Shown piece by piece: positions 8,550 to 15,678 of a stretch of 64,000 nucleotides of DNA (position 1 is its first letter; each line of letters opens with the position of its first letter). The stretch lies in assembly GCF_001889305.1 (NCBI RefSeq), contig NZ_CP013074.1, positions 682,001-746,000 of the forward strand. Direction: 5' to 3'. This stretch comes from Dehalococcoides mccartyi (GTDB taxonomy: Bacteria > Chloroflexota > Dehalococcoidia > Dehalococcoidales > Dehalococcoidaceae). The notes beneath the pieces are model-generated. The model did not search any database. It was not told where the DNA came from and saw nothing but the letters and a program-made list of their open reading frames with translations. A program made the position numbers and the translations under genes.

Positions 8550-9735
8550 TTTTCTTTGCAAGCACCTCTACGCCAGGCAATTTTTCACCGCTAAGAAATT
8601 TGAGTGAAGCTCCGCCTCCGGTAGATACAAAACTCATCTTGCTGGCAATATTCAGTTCGGTCACAATCTCAGCAGTAGAACCGCCACCAATAATGGTAGT
8701 GCCATGGAGACGGGTCATGGTATTGACCATTGCCCGTGTGCCCTCTGAAAATTGAGGTATCTCATAAATCCCCATCGGACCATTCCAAAAGACGGTCTTG
8801 CACTTCTCAAGGTGTTTGGTGAAATGGGTAATGGTAAGAAGGCCGATATCTACAATTTTGGCAGTATGAGGTATATTCTCAACACTCACATTTTCTGCCT
8901 TGGCCTCAGGACCTATTTTATCAAATGTGACCAGCACATCATCCGGCAGGATAATCTTAACATTTTTTGACTTTGCTTTATCAATTAGCATTTTTGCGGT
9001 ATCAAGGCTGTCATCAATGAGTGAATCACCTATCTCCAGCCCTTGAGCCTTCAGAAAAGTGGCTGCCATTCCTCCGCCAATAAGAATAGTATCCACTTTG
9101 TCCATGACGTTTTCCAGCATGCCCACCTTGTCACTTACCTTGGCGCCGCCAAGAAGTATCATAAACGGTCGGGGCGGGTGTTCCAGTACCTTTCCCAGAG
9201 CGTGAAGCTCCTTTTCAAGGAGAAGCCCAGCCACTGCCGGCAGATATTTGGCTACGCCTACAATAGAGGCATGTTTGCGGTGGGCAGTACCAAAAGCATC
9301 GTCCACATATATATCAGCCAGATTTGCCAGTTTTTTGGCAAATACCGGGTCGTTAGCTTCTTCTTCCGGGTGGAAACGCAAGTTTTCCAGCAGCAGCACC
9401 TGGCTGTCTTCCAGAGAGTTAACCTTGGCAATTACTTCGTCTCCGATACAATCAGAAACTGTAAATACTTCTTGCCTGAGTATCTCGGACAGGCGTTTTG
9501 CTACCGGGGCAAGACGCATACTTTCTACTACCTCGCCGTCTGGTCTTCCCAGGTGGCTGCATAAAATAACTTTGGCCTGGTGGTCCAGCAGGTAATCAAT
9601 GGTCGGAATAGCTGCACGTATACGGCTGTCATCATTGATACCGCCAGTCTCTTCATTTATAGGGACGTTAAAGTCCACTCTCACCAGAGCTTTTTTACCA
9701 GAGAAATCTAAATCTCTGATTGTTAAGTTTTCCAT
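8542..9735 (-). CDS. pgk: Phosphoglycerate kinase
   Basis: About 397 residues. Transfers phosphate between 1,3-bisphosphoglycerate and ADP. Evidence: KALVRVDFNVP near residue 13, SHLGRP near residue 57, LLENLRFH, GGAKVSDK near 200 and the nucleotide-binding GGGSTAE near residue 355. Start chosen at ATG 9735 (MENLTIRDLDFSGK) because AGGAG lies just upstream and homologues begin there; the frame extends 12 codons further without support. The gap from dxs is 98 bases. Confidence 0.95.
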   Translation of the reverse strand: MENLTIRDLDFSGKKALVRVDFNVPINEETGGINDDSRIRAAIPTIDYLLDHQAKVILCSHLGRPDGEVVESMRLAPVAKRLSEILRQEVFTVSDCIGDEVIAKVNSLEDSQVLLLENLRFHPEEEANDPVFAKKLANLADIYVDDAFGTAHRKHASIVGVAKYLPAVAGLLLEKELHALGKVLEHPPRPFMILLGGAKVSDKVGMLENVMDKVDTILIGGGMAATFLKAQGLEIGDSLIDDSLDTAKMLIDKAKSKNVKIILPDDVLVTFDKIGPEAKAENVSVENIPHTAKIVDIGLLTITHFTKHLEKCKTVFWNGPMGIYEIPQFSEGTRAMVNTMTRLHGTTIIGGGSTAEIVTELNIASKMSFVSTGGGASLKFLSGEKLPGVEVLAKKNE

Positions 9736-9833
9736 GAACGCTCCTGAAAAGGTCTTATTATTCATAACCAAGCCAAACTTTCTTTAGGCGGCTTCGGGTT
9801 ATACCGGGTAATAATTTTCAGTGGTTGGCTTGT

Positions 9834-11735
9834 CTATGGGCAAAGTATCTGCTGGTGCTTTATTTCACCGGGATTGTCTACCATGGATAATATCTTTTGG
9901 GCTATGCCTTTCCCGTCCAATCCGTATTTGGCACGAAGCAGGCTTTGATTACCGTGTTCCACAAATTTATCAGGTATGGCAATATTGGCAACCTTGATAC
10001 TATTAACCAACCCAGCCTCTGCAAGGATAGTGTTTATTCGGCTCCCCAGGCCTCCGGATATTACATTTTCTTCAACAGTAATAAGGTATTTATGGTTTCT
10101 GGCTATTTTTATAACCAGCTCCTTATCAAGGGGGCTTATATATCGGTTGTTTACCAGTGTGGGCTTGATACTGCTTTCGGCCAGTATTTCCAAGGCTTCT
10201 CTGGAAAATGCGACGCTCTTACCGGTTGCGAGAATGGCTATTTCACTACCGGTGGACAGAACTTCATTTTGACCTATTGGAATATTATGTAAACCATTTT
10301 CCATTTCAACCCCTTCGCCGAATCCTCTGGGGTAGCGGATGGCAAATGGTTTGCCTGAATTTACAGCAGTATATAGCAGGTGTTGTAGATCATTTTCATC
10401 AGATGGAGCGGCTACTATCATATCCGGTATCAAAGACATGAAAGATAAATCAAAAATACCCTGATGGGTTTTTCCATCATCACCCACAATACCTCCCCTA
10501 TCAATCGCAAAGACTACCGGAAGTTTTTGTAAACAGACATCATGTATTATCTGATCAAAACTGCGCTGGAGGAAAGTAGAATAGATAACTACGACCGGTA
10601 TGTAACCTTGGGTAGCCATTCCGGCTGCAAAAGTGACGGCATGCTGCTCGCAAATGCCCACATCAAATACCCTATCAGGAAAGTCTGCAGCAACTTCACC
10701 CAATCCGCAGCCATCAGTCATGGCGGCAGTGATAGCCACTACTTGAGGGTTGTCAGACATGATTTTATGTAATGTCTGACCGAACACCTGGCTATACGAC
10801 TGCCCGTGGCCGCTTTTCAGCCCGCCTGATTTGGGTGAAATACCGTGGTATTTTACGGCATCAGCTTCAGCATCATCGTAGCCTTTGCCTTTTTGGGTAA
10901 TCATGTGGATAAGTACTGGCTGGGATTCAAAATCTTTGGCGCGTTTAAGTGCTGCCTCAAGTTCGCGGATATTATGGCCATCTACCGGCCCAAGGTATAT
11001 AAATCCCAGTTCTTCCCAAAGACTGCCCGGAAGCATGGATTTTTCAAATTTGTGTTTAATGCTTTTGGTAAAAGCCCAAACAGCCTTGCCGAAAGGCATA
11101 TTGGTTATAGTCTGTTTAGCACCCCGCTTGGCGAATTCAAACCGCGGGTCAAAGCGGACATTATTTAAAAATTTAGATAAAGCCCCTGTGGAGGGAGATA
11201 TAGCCATGCCGTTGTCATTAAGAATGACTATAAACTTGGTGTGCAAGTGTCCGGCATTGTTGATAGCTTCAAAGGACATGCCGCCGGAAATAGCTCCATC
11301 TCCGATTACTGAAATGACGCTATAATCTGCTTTAGCCAAATCACGGGCTACAGCCATGCCCAGCCCGGCAGAGATGGAGGTGCTGGCGTGGCCTGCTCCA
11401 AACGGGTCATGCGGGCTTTCATCCCGGCAGGTAAAGCCGGATATCCCCCCATGCTGGCGGAGTGTGGCAAACTGTTCGCGGCGGCCGGTCAAGAGTTTGT
11501 GGGCATATGACTGATGTCCCACGTCCCATATTATTTTATCTTTGGGACTTTCAAAAACGCGATGCAACGCAATAGTAAGCTCAACGACGCCTAAGCTTGA
11601 GGCTAAATGTCCCCCGTTTAAAGTCACCCGGTTTACGAGCTCTTCACGGATTTGGACAGCCAGCTCATTTAGTTCGTCCAGAGTAAGTTTTTTCAGGTCT
11701 GAGGGACTATTTATTGTGTCTAGCAGTTTTGACAT
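9834..11735 (-). CDS. dxs: 1-deoxy-D-xylulose-5-phosphate synthase
   Basis: About 633 residues, TPP-dependent. Condenses pyruvate with glyceraldehyde 3-phosphate, the first step of the MEP isoprenoid pathway. TPP motif GDGAISGG...NDNG near residues 150-180, transketolase core with DRGGIVGDDGKTHQG near residue 420 and a C-terminal domain. NDNGMAIS has Gly where most Dxs carry Glu or Asp. ATG 11735 is preferred as the start: an upstream in-frame TTG at 11777 lies at or before the transcription start predicted from the promoter at 11781-11809. First gene of the minus-strand run. Confidence 0.93.
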   Translation of the reverse strand: MSKLLDTINSPSDLKKLTLDELNELAVQIREELVNRVTLNGGHLASSLGVVELTIALHRVFESPKDKIIWDVGHQSYAHKLLTGRREQFATLRQHGGISGFTCRDESPHDPFGAGHASTSISAGLGMAVARDLAKADYSVISVIGDGAISGGMSFEAINNAGHLHTKFIVILNDNGMAISPSTGALSKFLNNVRFDPRFEFAKRGAKQTITNMPFGKAVWAFTKSIKHKFEKSMLPGSLWEELGFIYLGPVDGHNIRELEAALKRAKDFESQPVLIHMITQKGKGYDDAEADAVKYHGISPKSGGLKSGHGQSYSQVFGQTLHKIMSDNPQVVAITAAMTDGCGLGEVAADFPDRVFDVGICEQHAVTFAAGMATQGYIPVVVIYSTFLQRSFDQIIHDVCLQKLPVVFAIDRGGIVGDDGKTHQGIFDLSFMSLIPDMIVAAPSDENDLQHLLYTAVNSGKPFAIRYPRGFGEGVEMENGLHNIPIGQNEVLSTGSEIAILATGKSVAFSREALEILAESSIKPTLVNNRYISPLDKELVIKIARNHKYLITVEENVISGGLGSRINTILAEAGLVNSIKVANIAIPDKFVEHGNQSLLRAKYGLDGKGIAQKILSMVDNPGEIKHQQILCP

Positions 11736-11780
11736 TTCCAAGTTGTGCGGAATAGAAATTTCCAATCCTGTATTCAAATT

Positions 11781-11809
11781 ATAGTAACAGTTGTGTTCAT
11801 ACTAGTCAA
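11781..11809 (-). promoter_or_regulatory. dxs promoter
   Basis: Reading the minus strand: TTGACT (11809-11804), 17 bases, TACTAT (11786-11781), with TG one base before the -10 (extended -10). Predicted transcription start about 11774, leaving a leader of about 39 bases to ATG 11735. Confidence 0.6.
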
Positions 11810-11832
11810 GCTAGAAAAAGATTGACTAGTAT
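11799..11832. repeat. Perfect 11-bp inverted repeat between divergent dxs and export-gene promoters
   Basis: ATACTAGTCAA at 11799-11809 and its exact reverse complement TTGACTAGTAT at 11822-11832, separated by 12 bases. Each arm contains the -35 hexamer of one of the two divergent promoters, and each also contains the palindrome ACTAGT, so a dimeric regulator bound here could control both directions. Confidence 0.7.
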
Positions 11833-11850
11833 AGTCGTATTTGCTAGAGT
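11822..11850 (+). promoter_or_regulatory. Promoter of the small export gene
   Basis: TTGACT (11822-11827), 17 bases, TAGAGT (11845-11850) with an extended -10 TGC. Predicted transcription start about 11857, roughly 43 bases before the TTG start at 11900. Confidence 0.55.
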
Positions 11851-11899
11851 TTTCGGGACAGTTGGCATATAAAATGCCAAAAGAGGTAATAAAAAGGAC

Positions 11900-12451
11900 T
11901 TGTCGTCAGAATTTTGGATTAATCTGGGCCTGCCGCCGGAGTGGCTGGTTTTTCTGGTATCAGCTCTGCCTGTTTTTGAATTGCGTGGGGCTTTACCACT
12001 GTCTATAAATATTCTCGGTATTCCCTGGTATTGGGCGTATCTGATTGCACTGGCAGGTAATCTGCTGCCTGTGCCATTGATACTGTTTTTACTGGAAAAA
12101 GTGTTAAATGTACTTGAGCATTTCGACTTCATGCGTGGCTTTACCCGATGGATTTATGTTATGGGGCAAAAGAGGAGTGCCACTGTTGAAAAATATAAAC
12201 GTATCGGGCTTATACTGTTAGTTGCAATACCCCTGCCTTTTACTGGAGCGTGGACAGGTTCATTAGTTGCGGTTGTATTGGGTCTTAACCGTAACGAATC
12301 TTTGCTGTATATCAGTTTGGGAGTTGTCGTGGCTGGAGCGATTGTTACTTGCTTATGTTTGTTAGGCTGGGTTGGGGCTATGCTGGCAGGATTGGTACTT
12401 GGAGGTATTGCATTTACCCGTATAATACACTCAAAAAACCAGCTTGTTTAA
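11900..12451 (+). CDS. Small multi-drug export family membrane protein (COG2426 type)
   Basis: A 183-residue integral membrane protein with about five hydrophobic helices. The N-terminal region PVFELRGALPLSI and the later PLPFTGAWTGSLVA are hallmarks of the small multi-drug export protein family, whose transport function is mostly inferred. Starts with TTG at 11900; AAAAGG lies just upstream. It is transcribed away from dxs from a shared promoter region. Its substrate is unknown. tRNA-Arg follows 39 bases later with its own promoter. Confidence 0.8.
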   Translation: MSSEFWINLGLPPEWLVFLVSALPVFELRGALPLSINILGIPWYWAYLIALAGNLLPVPLILFLLEKVLNVLEHFDFMRGFTRWIYVMGQKRSATVEKYKRIGLILLVAIPLPFTGAWTGSLVAVVLGLNRNESLLYISLGVVVAGAIVTCLCLLGWVGAMLAGLVLGGIAFTRIIHSKNQLV

Positions 12452-12452
12452 C

Positions 12453-12482
12453 TTGACCTTAAAAGCTGTAAAATGGTAGCAT
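12453..12482 (+). promoter_or_regulatory. tRNA-Arg promoter
   Basis: TTGACC (12453-12458), 18 bases, TAGCAT (12477-12482), with TG one base before the -10. It overlaps the stop end of the preceding gene and puts transcription start about two bases before the mature tRNA. Confidence 0.55.
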
Positions 12483-12490
12483 TTCATCGT

Positions 12491-12567
12491 GTCCCCGTAG
12501 CTCAGCTGGATAGAGCAACTGCCTTCTAAGTAGTGGGTCGAGAGTTCGAATCTCTCCGGGGACGCCA
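12491..12567 (+). tRNA. tRNA-Arg (UCU)
   Basis: Acceptor GTCCCCG paired with CGGGGAC, D-arm AGCTCAGCTGGATAGAGC, anticodon loop CTTCTAA (anticodon TCT), T-arm GAGAGTTCGAATCTCTC, encoded CCA. Reads AGA and AGG codons. Confidence 0.95.
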
Positions 12568-12659
12568 CTCTATTTTAGATTTTATCTGCCATCTGTAGAA
12601 ATATTTTCATCCTGTTTCAGCGTCATGCATATCAAATAATTATCAGATTTGCGAATATC

Positions 12660-12950
12660 AGACTAATTAAGGGTGTATGAGAGATCTCTTTCCTGCTGTA
12701 CTTGTATGAATAGTTTTAAAGGCGGTTGCTGGCATATCAACAGGTGTGGCATATTAAAACTGTCCCAGGTGACCGAAGCAATGGTGACGGAAACTGACCC
12801 AGATAACCTTAGTAAGTTCTACCACAATACGGAGCTAGGTAATCTAAAGAGCCCTCTCTGAAGATTGTCAAGAAACTGGGTAGGTAGAAACCGAAAGGGA
12901 GCTCCAAGGTTAAAACGTCCCGAATGCATAGGCTACCTGGGGCCGCTGTT
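12660..12950. ncRNA. Structured-looking gene-free region; possible ncRNA or group II intron domain remnant
   Basis: The 380 bases between tRNA-Arg and the HPRT fusion hold no convincing gene. Nested complementary segments are visible on the plus strand: CCCAGGT (near 12763) with ACCTGGG (near 12931), and AACCTT (near 12807) with AAGGTT (near 12906), with GGCGG and CCGCT outside them. Segments such as GTGACGGAAACTG and AAGATTGTCAAGAAACTGGG recall domain I of bacterial group II introns, but no intron-encoded reverse transcriptase or domain V is present. A 60-codon frame at 12673-12861 is Cys-rich and unlikely to be real. Strand and identity are uncertain. Confidence 0.3.
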
Positions 12951-14372
12951 TTATTTGGGTTTAAAATCAGGCGTTTGCTGTATGCCGGGTATGCCTATAA
13001 ATGGCAGATTACGATATTCCTCATGGTAATCCAGTCCGTAACCTACCACAAATTCATCAGGTAGTTCAAAACCTACATAGTCAATCTTTATGTCAATAAG
13101 CCTTCTTACTTTGCGGTCAAGCAGTGTGCATACCTTCAGACTGGCGGGATTTTTAGACCTTAGGTGGTTTAAAAGGTAGTTCAAGGTTATGCCTGTATCT
13201 ACAATATCTTCAACAAGCAGTATGTCTCTGCCTGCTACGTCCAAATCCATATCTTTGGTTATGCGTACCATAGATGTATTGCTTCCGCTATAATAGGATA
13301 TGGTCATAAAATCTATATCCAGAGGAACGGCTATCTGGCGTATCAAGTCAGCCATGAAACAGATAAATCCCCTTTGCACCCCGATAAGTATAGGACGGTT
13401 GTCCGGATAATCATCAGAAATTTGGCGTGCCAGGCTGGCCACTCTTTCAGCGATATCCTGTGCAGTATAAAGTACTCTATCTATTCCGTGAGCTCTGGTC
13501 TGCGCCAATGGACCGCAGCCATACTTGGACAATAGGCGTGCATAATCATTTTTATATAACAAGCTTATTTTTATATCGGGGTAAAGCTCTCTGAGCAGCT
13601 TGAGTTTATGATTTTTGGTAGTGACCAGACTTTGTTTTAGAGTGGTCAGTTCTATATACATGTCCAGCCCTGGAAGATAAAAGTCAGGTGTAAACATTTC
13701 TGTAACCCGTTCCCCTTCCCAGCTAAGCGGGAAAGAGCGGGGTTCGTATATCCATTCTATATTATAAAAATCCAGCAGGCGGGCAAATTCAGTTTCGCTT
13801 TGGTGAGCAAAGGTGATATTTCTGGCAGTTTTCAAGTCTGAAATCGGCATTGGGGTGATTTTGTCCGACGAGGCAGTATTTACCGGCAAGGTGAAAAATG
13901 CCAGTGAAATTATATGTGCCATATTTTCGGCAAAATTTATATCCTGTTGGCTGAATTCGTAAAAATCCTTGCAGTAAAACCTGAGGCTGCCGATCACTTT
14001 TTCCTGCTGGATAATAGGACTGCCCATTATTGAAGAAAAGCCGGCTTTTGAAGCCATTTGCGGAAACTGGATACGGCTGTCATTTTGGGCATCTGTAATA
14101 GCTATGGTTTGAATGTTTACAGTTTCACCCAGGCTGTCTGTGGCTGAAAGAACCCCTTTATGAATGTAAAACTGGGGCAGTCCGAAGGAGATATTGTGGG
14201 AAAGTTTTTGCCCGGCTGTATCAATAAGGAGGAGTGATACAGCGCAATGGCTGGCCCGTGCTGCCAGTCGGACAATCCCTTCCAGCTTTGCTTTAAGTTC
14301 AGCTGGGGTATTCAGGCTCTGGATTGACCGGCTAACGGCCTTGTAAAAAGCCCGCTCTTTGTTCAATACCAT
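12951..14372 (-). CDS. GAF domain / nuclease-fold-like / hypoxanthine phosphoribosyltransferase fusion
   Basis: A 473-residue three-part protein. Residues about 10-165 look like a GAF sensor domain. Residues 190-285 resemble a PD-(D/E)XK-type fold: an early Glu, PD at 229-230 and IEL at 240-242 followed by TTLKQ, but the usual catalytic Lys after E241 is Thr, so catalysis is doubtful. Residues 295-470 are a purine phosphoribosyltransferase with pyrophosphate loop GVQRGF (331-336) and PRPP motif LLVEDIVDTGITL (385-397). It should transfer ribose 5-phosphate to hypoxanthine or guanine, perhaps under GAF control. A separate stand-alone hpt lies at 53071-53619. Start ATG 14372 has AGGAG upstream and a clear promoter. 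Confidence 0.82.
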   Translation of the reverse strand: MVLNKERAFYKAVSRSIQSLNTPAELKAKLEGIVRLAARASHCAVSLLLIDTAGQKLSHNISFGLPQFYIHKGVLSATDSLGETVNIQTIAITDAQNDSRIQFPQMASKAGFSSIMGSPIIQQEKVIGSLRFYCKDFYEFSQQDINFAENMAHIISLAFFTLPVNTASSDKITPMPISDLKTARNITFAHQSETEFARLLDFYNIEWIYEPRSFPLSWEGERVTEMFTPDFYLPGLDMYIELTTLKQSLVTTKNHKLKLLRELYPDIKISLLYKNDYARLLSKYGCGPLAQTRAHGIDRVLYTAQDIAERVASLARQISDDYPDNRPILIGVQRGFICFMADLIRQIAVPLDIDFMTISYYSGSNTSMVRITKDMDLDVAGRDILLVEDIVDTGITLNYLLNHLRSKNPASLKVCTLLDRKVRRLIDIKIDYVGFELPDEFVVGYGLDYHEEYRNLPFIGIPGIQQTPDFKPK

Positions 14373-14386
14373 TCTCTCCTAGCACA

Positions 14387-14415
14387 ATTGTAAAATGGTA
14401 GATTGGGTATGTCAA
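14387..14415 (-). promoter_or_regulatory. Promoter of the GAF-HPRT fusion gene
   Basis: On the minus strand TTGACA (14415-14410), 17 bases, TACAAT (14392-14387): near-consensus. Predicted transcription start is about 8 bases before the ATG, leaving just enough leader for the AGGAG site. Confidence 0.7.
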
Positions 14416-14428
14416 TTTAATAAAATGG

Positions 14429-14454
14429 AAAAACCGCTGCTTTTAGACAGCGGT
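14429..14454 (-). terminator. Terminator of the thrS-infC-rpmI-rplT operon
   Basis: On the minus strand a 7-bp stem ACCGCTG / CAGCGGT is followed immediately by TTTTT, about 26 bases after the rplT stop. Classic Rho-independent form. Confidence 0.8.
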
Positions 14455-14480
14455 CAATTATCCATTTTATGGGTTTAAAT

Positions 14481-14840
14481 CTAGTTGGTTTTAACAGCAG
14501 CGGCTTTGGCTGCCACAGCAGCAAATGCAACGCTGTCAGATACAGCCATATCGGCTAAAACCTTGCGGTTTATATCAATACCGGCAAGCTTGAGGCCTGA
14601 AATAAGCTCACCATAGGTCAGCCCTTCAGCTCTGGCGGCTGCATTGATACGGGTTATCCAAAGCCTGCGCATATCACCTTTGCGTGCGCGCCTGTGGGCA
14701 AAAGCATAGCTCATGGCATGAACCATGGATTCATGTGCCCGCTTAAAAAGCGAATGTCTGGTTGAAGCGTGGCCTTTGGTTAAGGCCAATACCTTCTTAT
14801 GTCTTTTATGTGTGGCTATGCCACCTTTAATACGTGCCAA
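14481..14840 (-). CDS. rplT: Ribosomal protein L20
   Basis: A 119-residue basic 50S protein that binds 23S rRNA early in assembly. Typical L20 sequence: MARIKGG start, [12 protein letters not shown], then [18 protein letters not shown] and [15 protein letters not shown]. The C-terminal tail is Ala-rich and a little extended. Last gene of the infC-rpmI-rplT cluster, 18 bases after rpmI. In other bacteria L20 represses this operon; no leader structure was confirmed here. Confidence 0.97.
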   Translation of the reverse strand: MARIKGGIATHKRHKKVLALTKGHASTRHSLFKRAHESMVHAMSYAFAHRRARKGDMRRLWITRINAAARAEGLTYGELISGLKLAGIDINRKVLADMAVSDSVAFAAVAAKAAAVKTN

Positions 14841-14858
14841 TGTAGTACCCCTCCCTAG

Positions 14859-15062
14859 TTAGCTTACACCATATGGAATTAACTTCTGAATACGAGCTCT
14901 GTCCACACCAGCTACCTGAGACATTTCGTCAAACTGACGGCGTACTCTGGCGGATTTATTACGGCGCAGGTGGCTCTTCATGCCTTTGCTGCGCATAATT
15001 TTGCCGGTACCGGTGACATGAAAGCGCTTTACAGCGGTCTTTCTGGTTTTCATTTTAGGCAT
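14859..15062 (-). CDS. rpmI: Ribosomal protein L35
   Basis: A 67-residue, strongly basic 50S protein. The sequence MPKMKTRKTAVKRF followed by TGTGKIMRSKG and HLRRNKSARVRR is diagnostic of L35. Its ATG overlaps the end of infC by 8 bases (ATGCCTAA is read in both frames), which suggests translational coupling with IF3. Confidence 0.97.
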   Translation of the reverse strand: MPKMKTRKTAVKRFHVTGTGKIMRSKGMKSHLRRNKSARVRRQFDEMSQVAGVDRARIQKLIPYGVS

Positions 15063-15612
15063 TAGCAGTTTCCTGTCCTTCCTTTACCTTAGACACTTTG
15101 ATAGCTGCCTTAGGCAAAAGTGTTAAATGCATTCTGGATCCGAGTAATGAAGGTTGCCCTTCTATAGTTGCAATATCAGTTAAAGTATCAGCCATTTTCT
15201 TAAGTAATTTCAAACCCAGCTCAGCATGGGTTATTTCCCGTCCCCGGAACATAACAGTCAGCTTTACTTTGTCTCCGCTTTCAAGTTGCTTGCGGGCAGA
15301 GCGGGCTTTGGCATCAAAATCATGTTCACCAATTTTAGGACGCACACGTATCTCTTTCAACAGGGATATCTTCTGCGTTCTCTTAGCTTCACGGTCCTTC
15401 TTGGTCTGTTCAAAACGGTATTTACCGTAATCCATCAAACGGCACACGGGGGGCACCGCTGTAGGAGCAACTTCAACCAAATCAAGATTGATTTTCCTGG
15501 CCTGTTCACGGGCCTGTAAAATTGGCAAAATGCCTAACTGTTCGCCTTTGTCACCTACAAGGCGACATTCGCGGGCAGTTATTTGATTATTGATGCGAAG
15601 TTCCTTAAATAT
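15055..15612 (-). CDS. infC: Translation initiation factor IF-3, probable ATA start codon
   Basis: IF3 binds the 30S subunit, checks start-codon pairing and prevents premature subunit joining. The N domain reads (I)FKELRINNQITARECRL and the C domain contains KEIRVRPKIGEHDFDAK. No ATG, GTG or TTG lies in frame between the upstream stop TAG (15621-15619) and TTG at 15528, which would delete most of the N domain. The only start fitting the perfect AAGGAGGT (15628-15621), eight bases away, is ATA at 15612, giving 185 residues. Rare start codons such as AUU in E. coli infC underlie IF3 autoregulation, so this fits. thrS lies upstream and rpmI downstream. Confidence 0.88.
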   Translation of the reverse strand: MFKELRINNQITARECRLVGDKGEQLGILPILQAREQARKINLDLVEVAPTAVPPVCRLMDYGKYRFEQTKKDREAKRTQKISLLKEIRVRPKIGEHDFDAKARSARKQLESGDKVKLTVMFRGREITHAELGLKLLKKMADTLTDIATIEGQPSLLGSRMHLTLLPKAAIKVSKVKEGQETANA

Positions 15613-15678
15613 TCCTGGCTACCTCCTTAACGGACACACGTCTATTCTGGCAAAATATACCATAGTTCAGCTAGGTAA

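Noticed and set aside
11736-11777. TTG 11777 as the dxs start
   Set aside because: It lies at or upstream of the transcription start predicted from the promoter at 11781-11809; ATG 11735 fits the family start.
12568-12950. RNase P RNA, SRP RNA or tmRNA in the gap after tRNA-Arg
   Set aside because: The conserved cores (GAGGAAAGTCC of RNase P, the GGAAG-containing SRP helix, a tRNA-like end of tmRNA) were looked for and not found.
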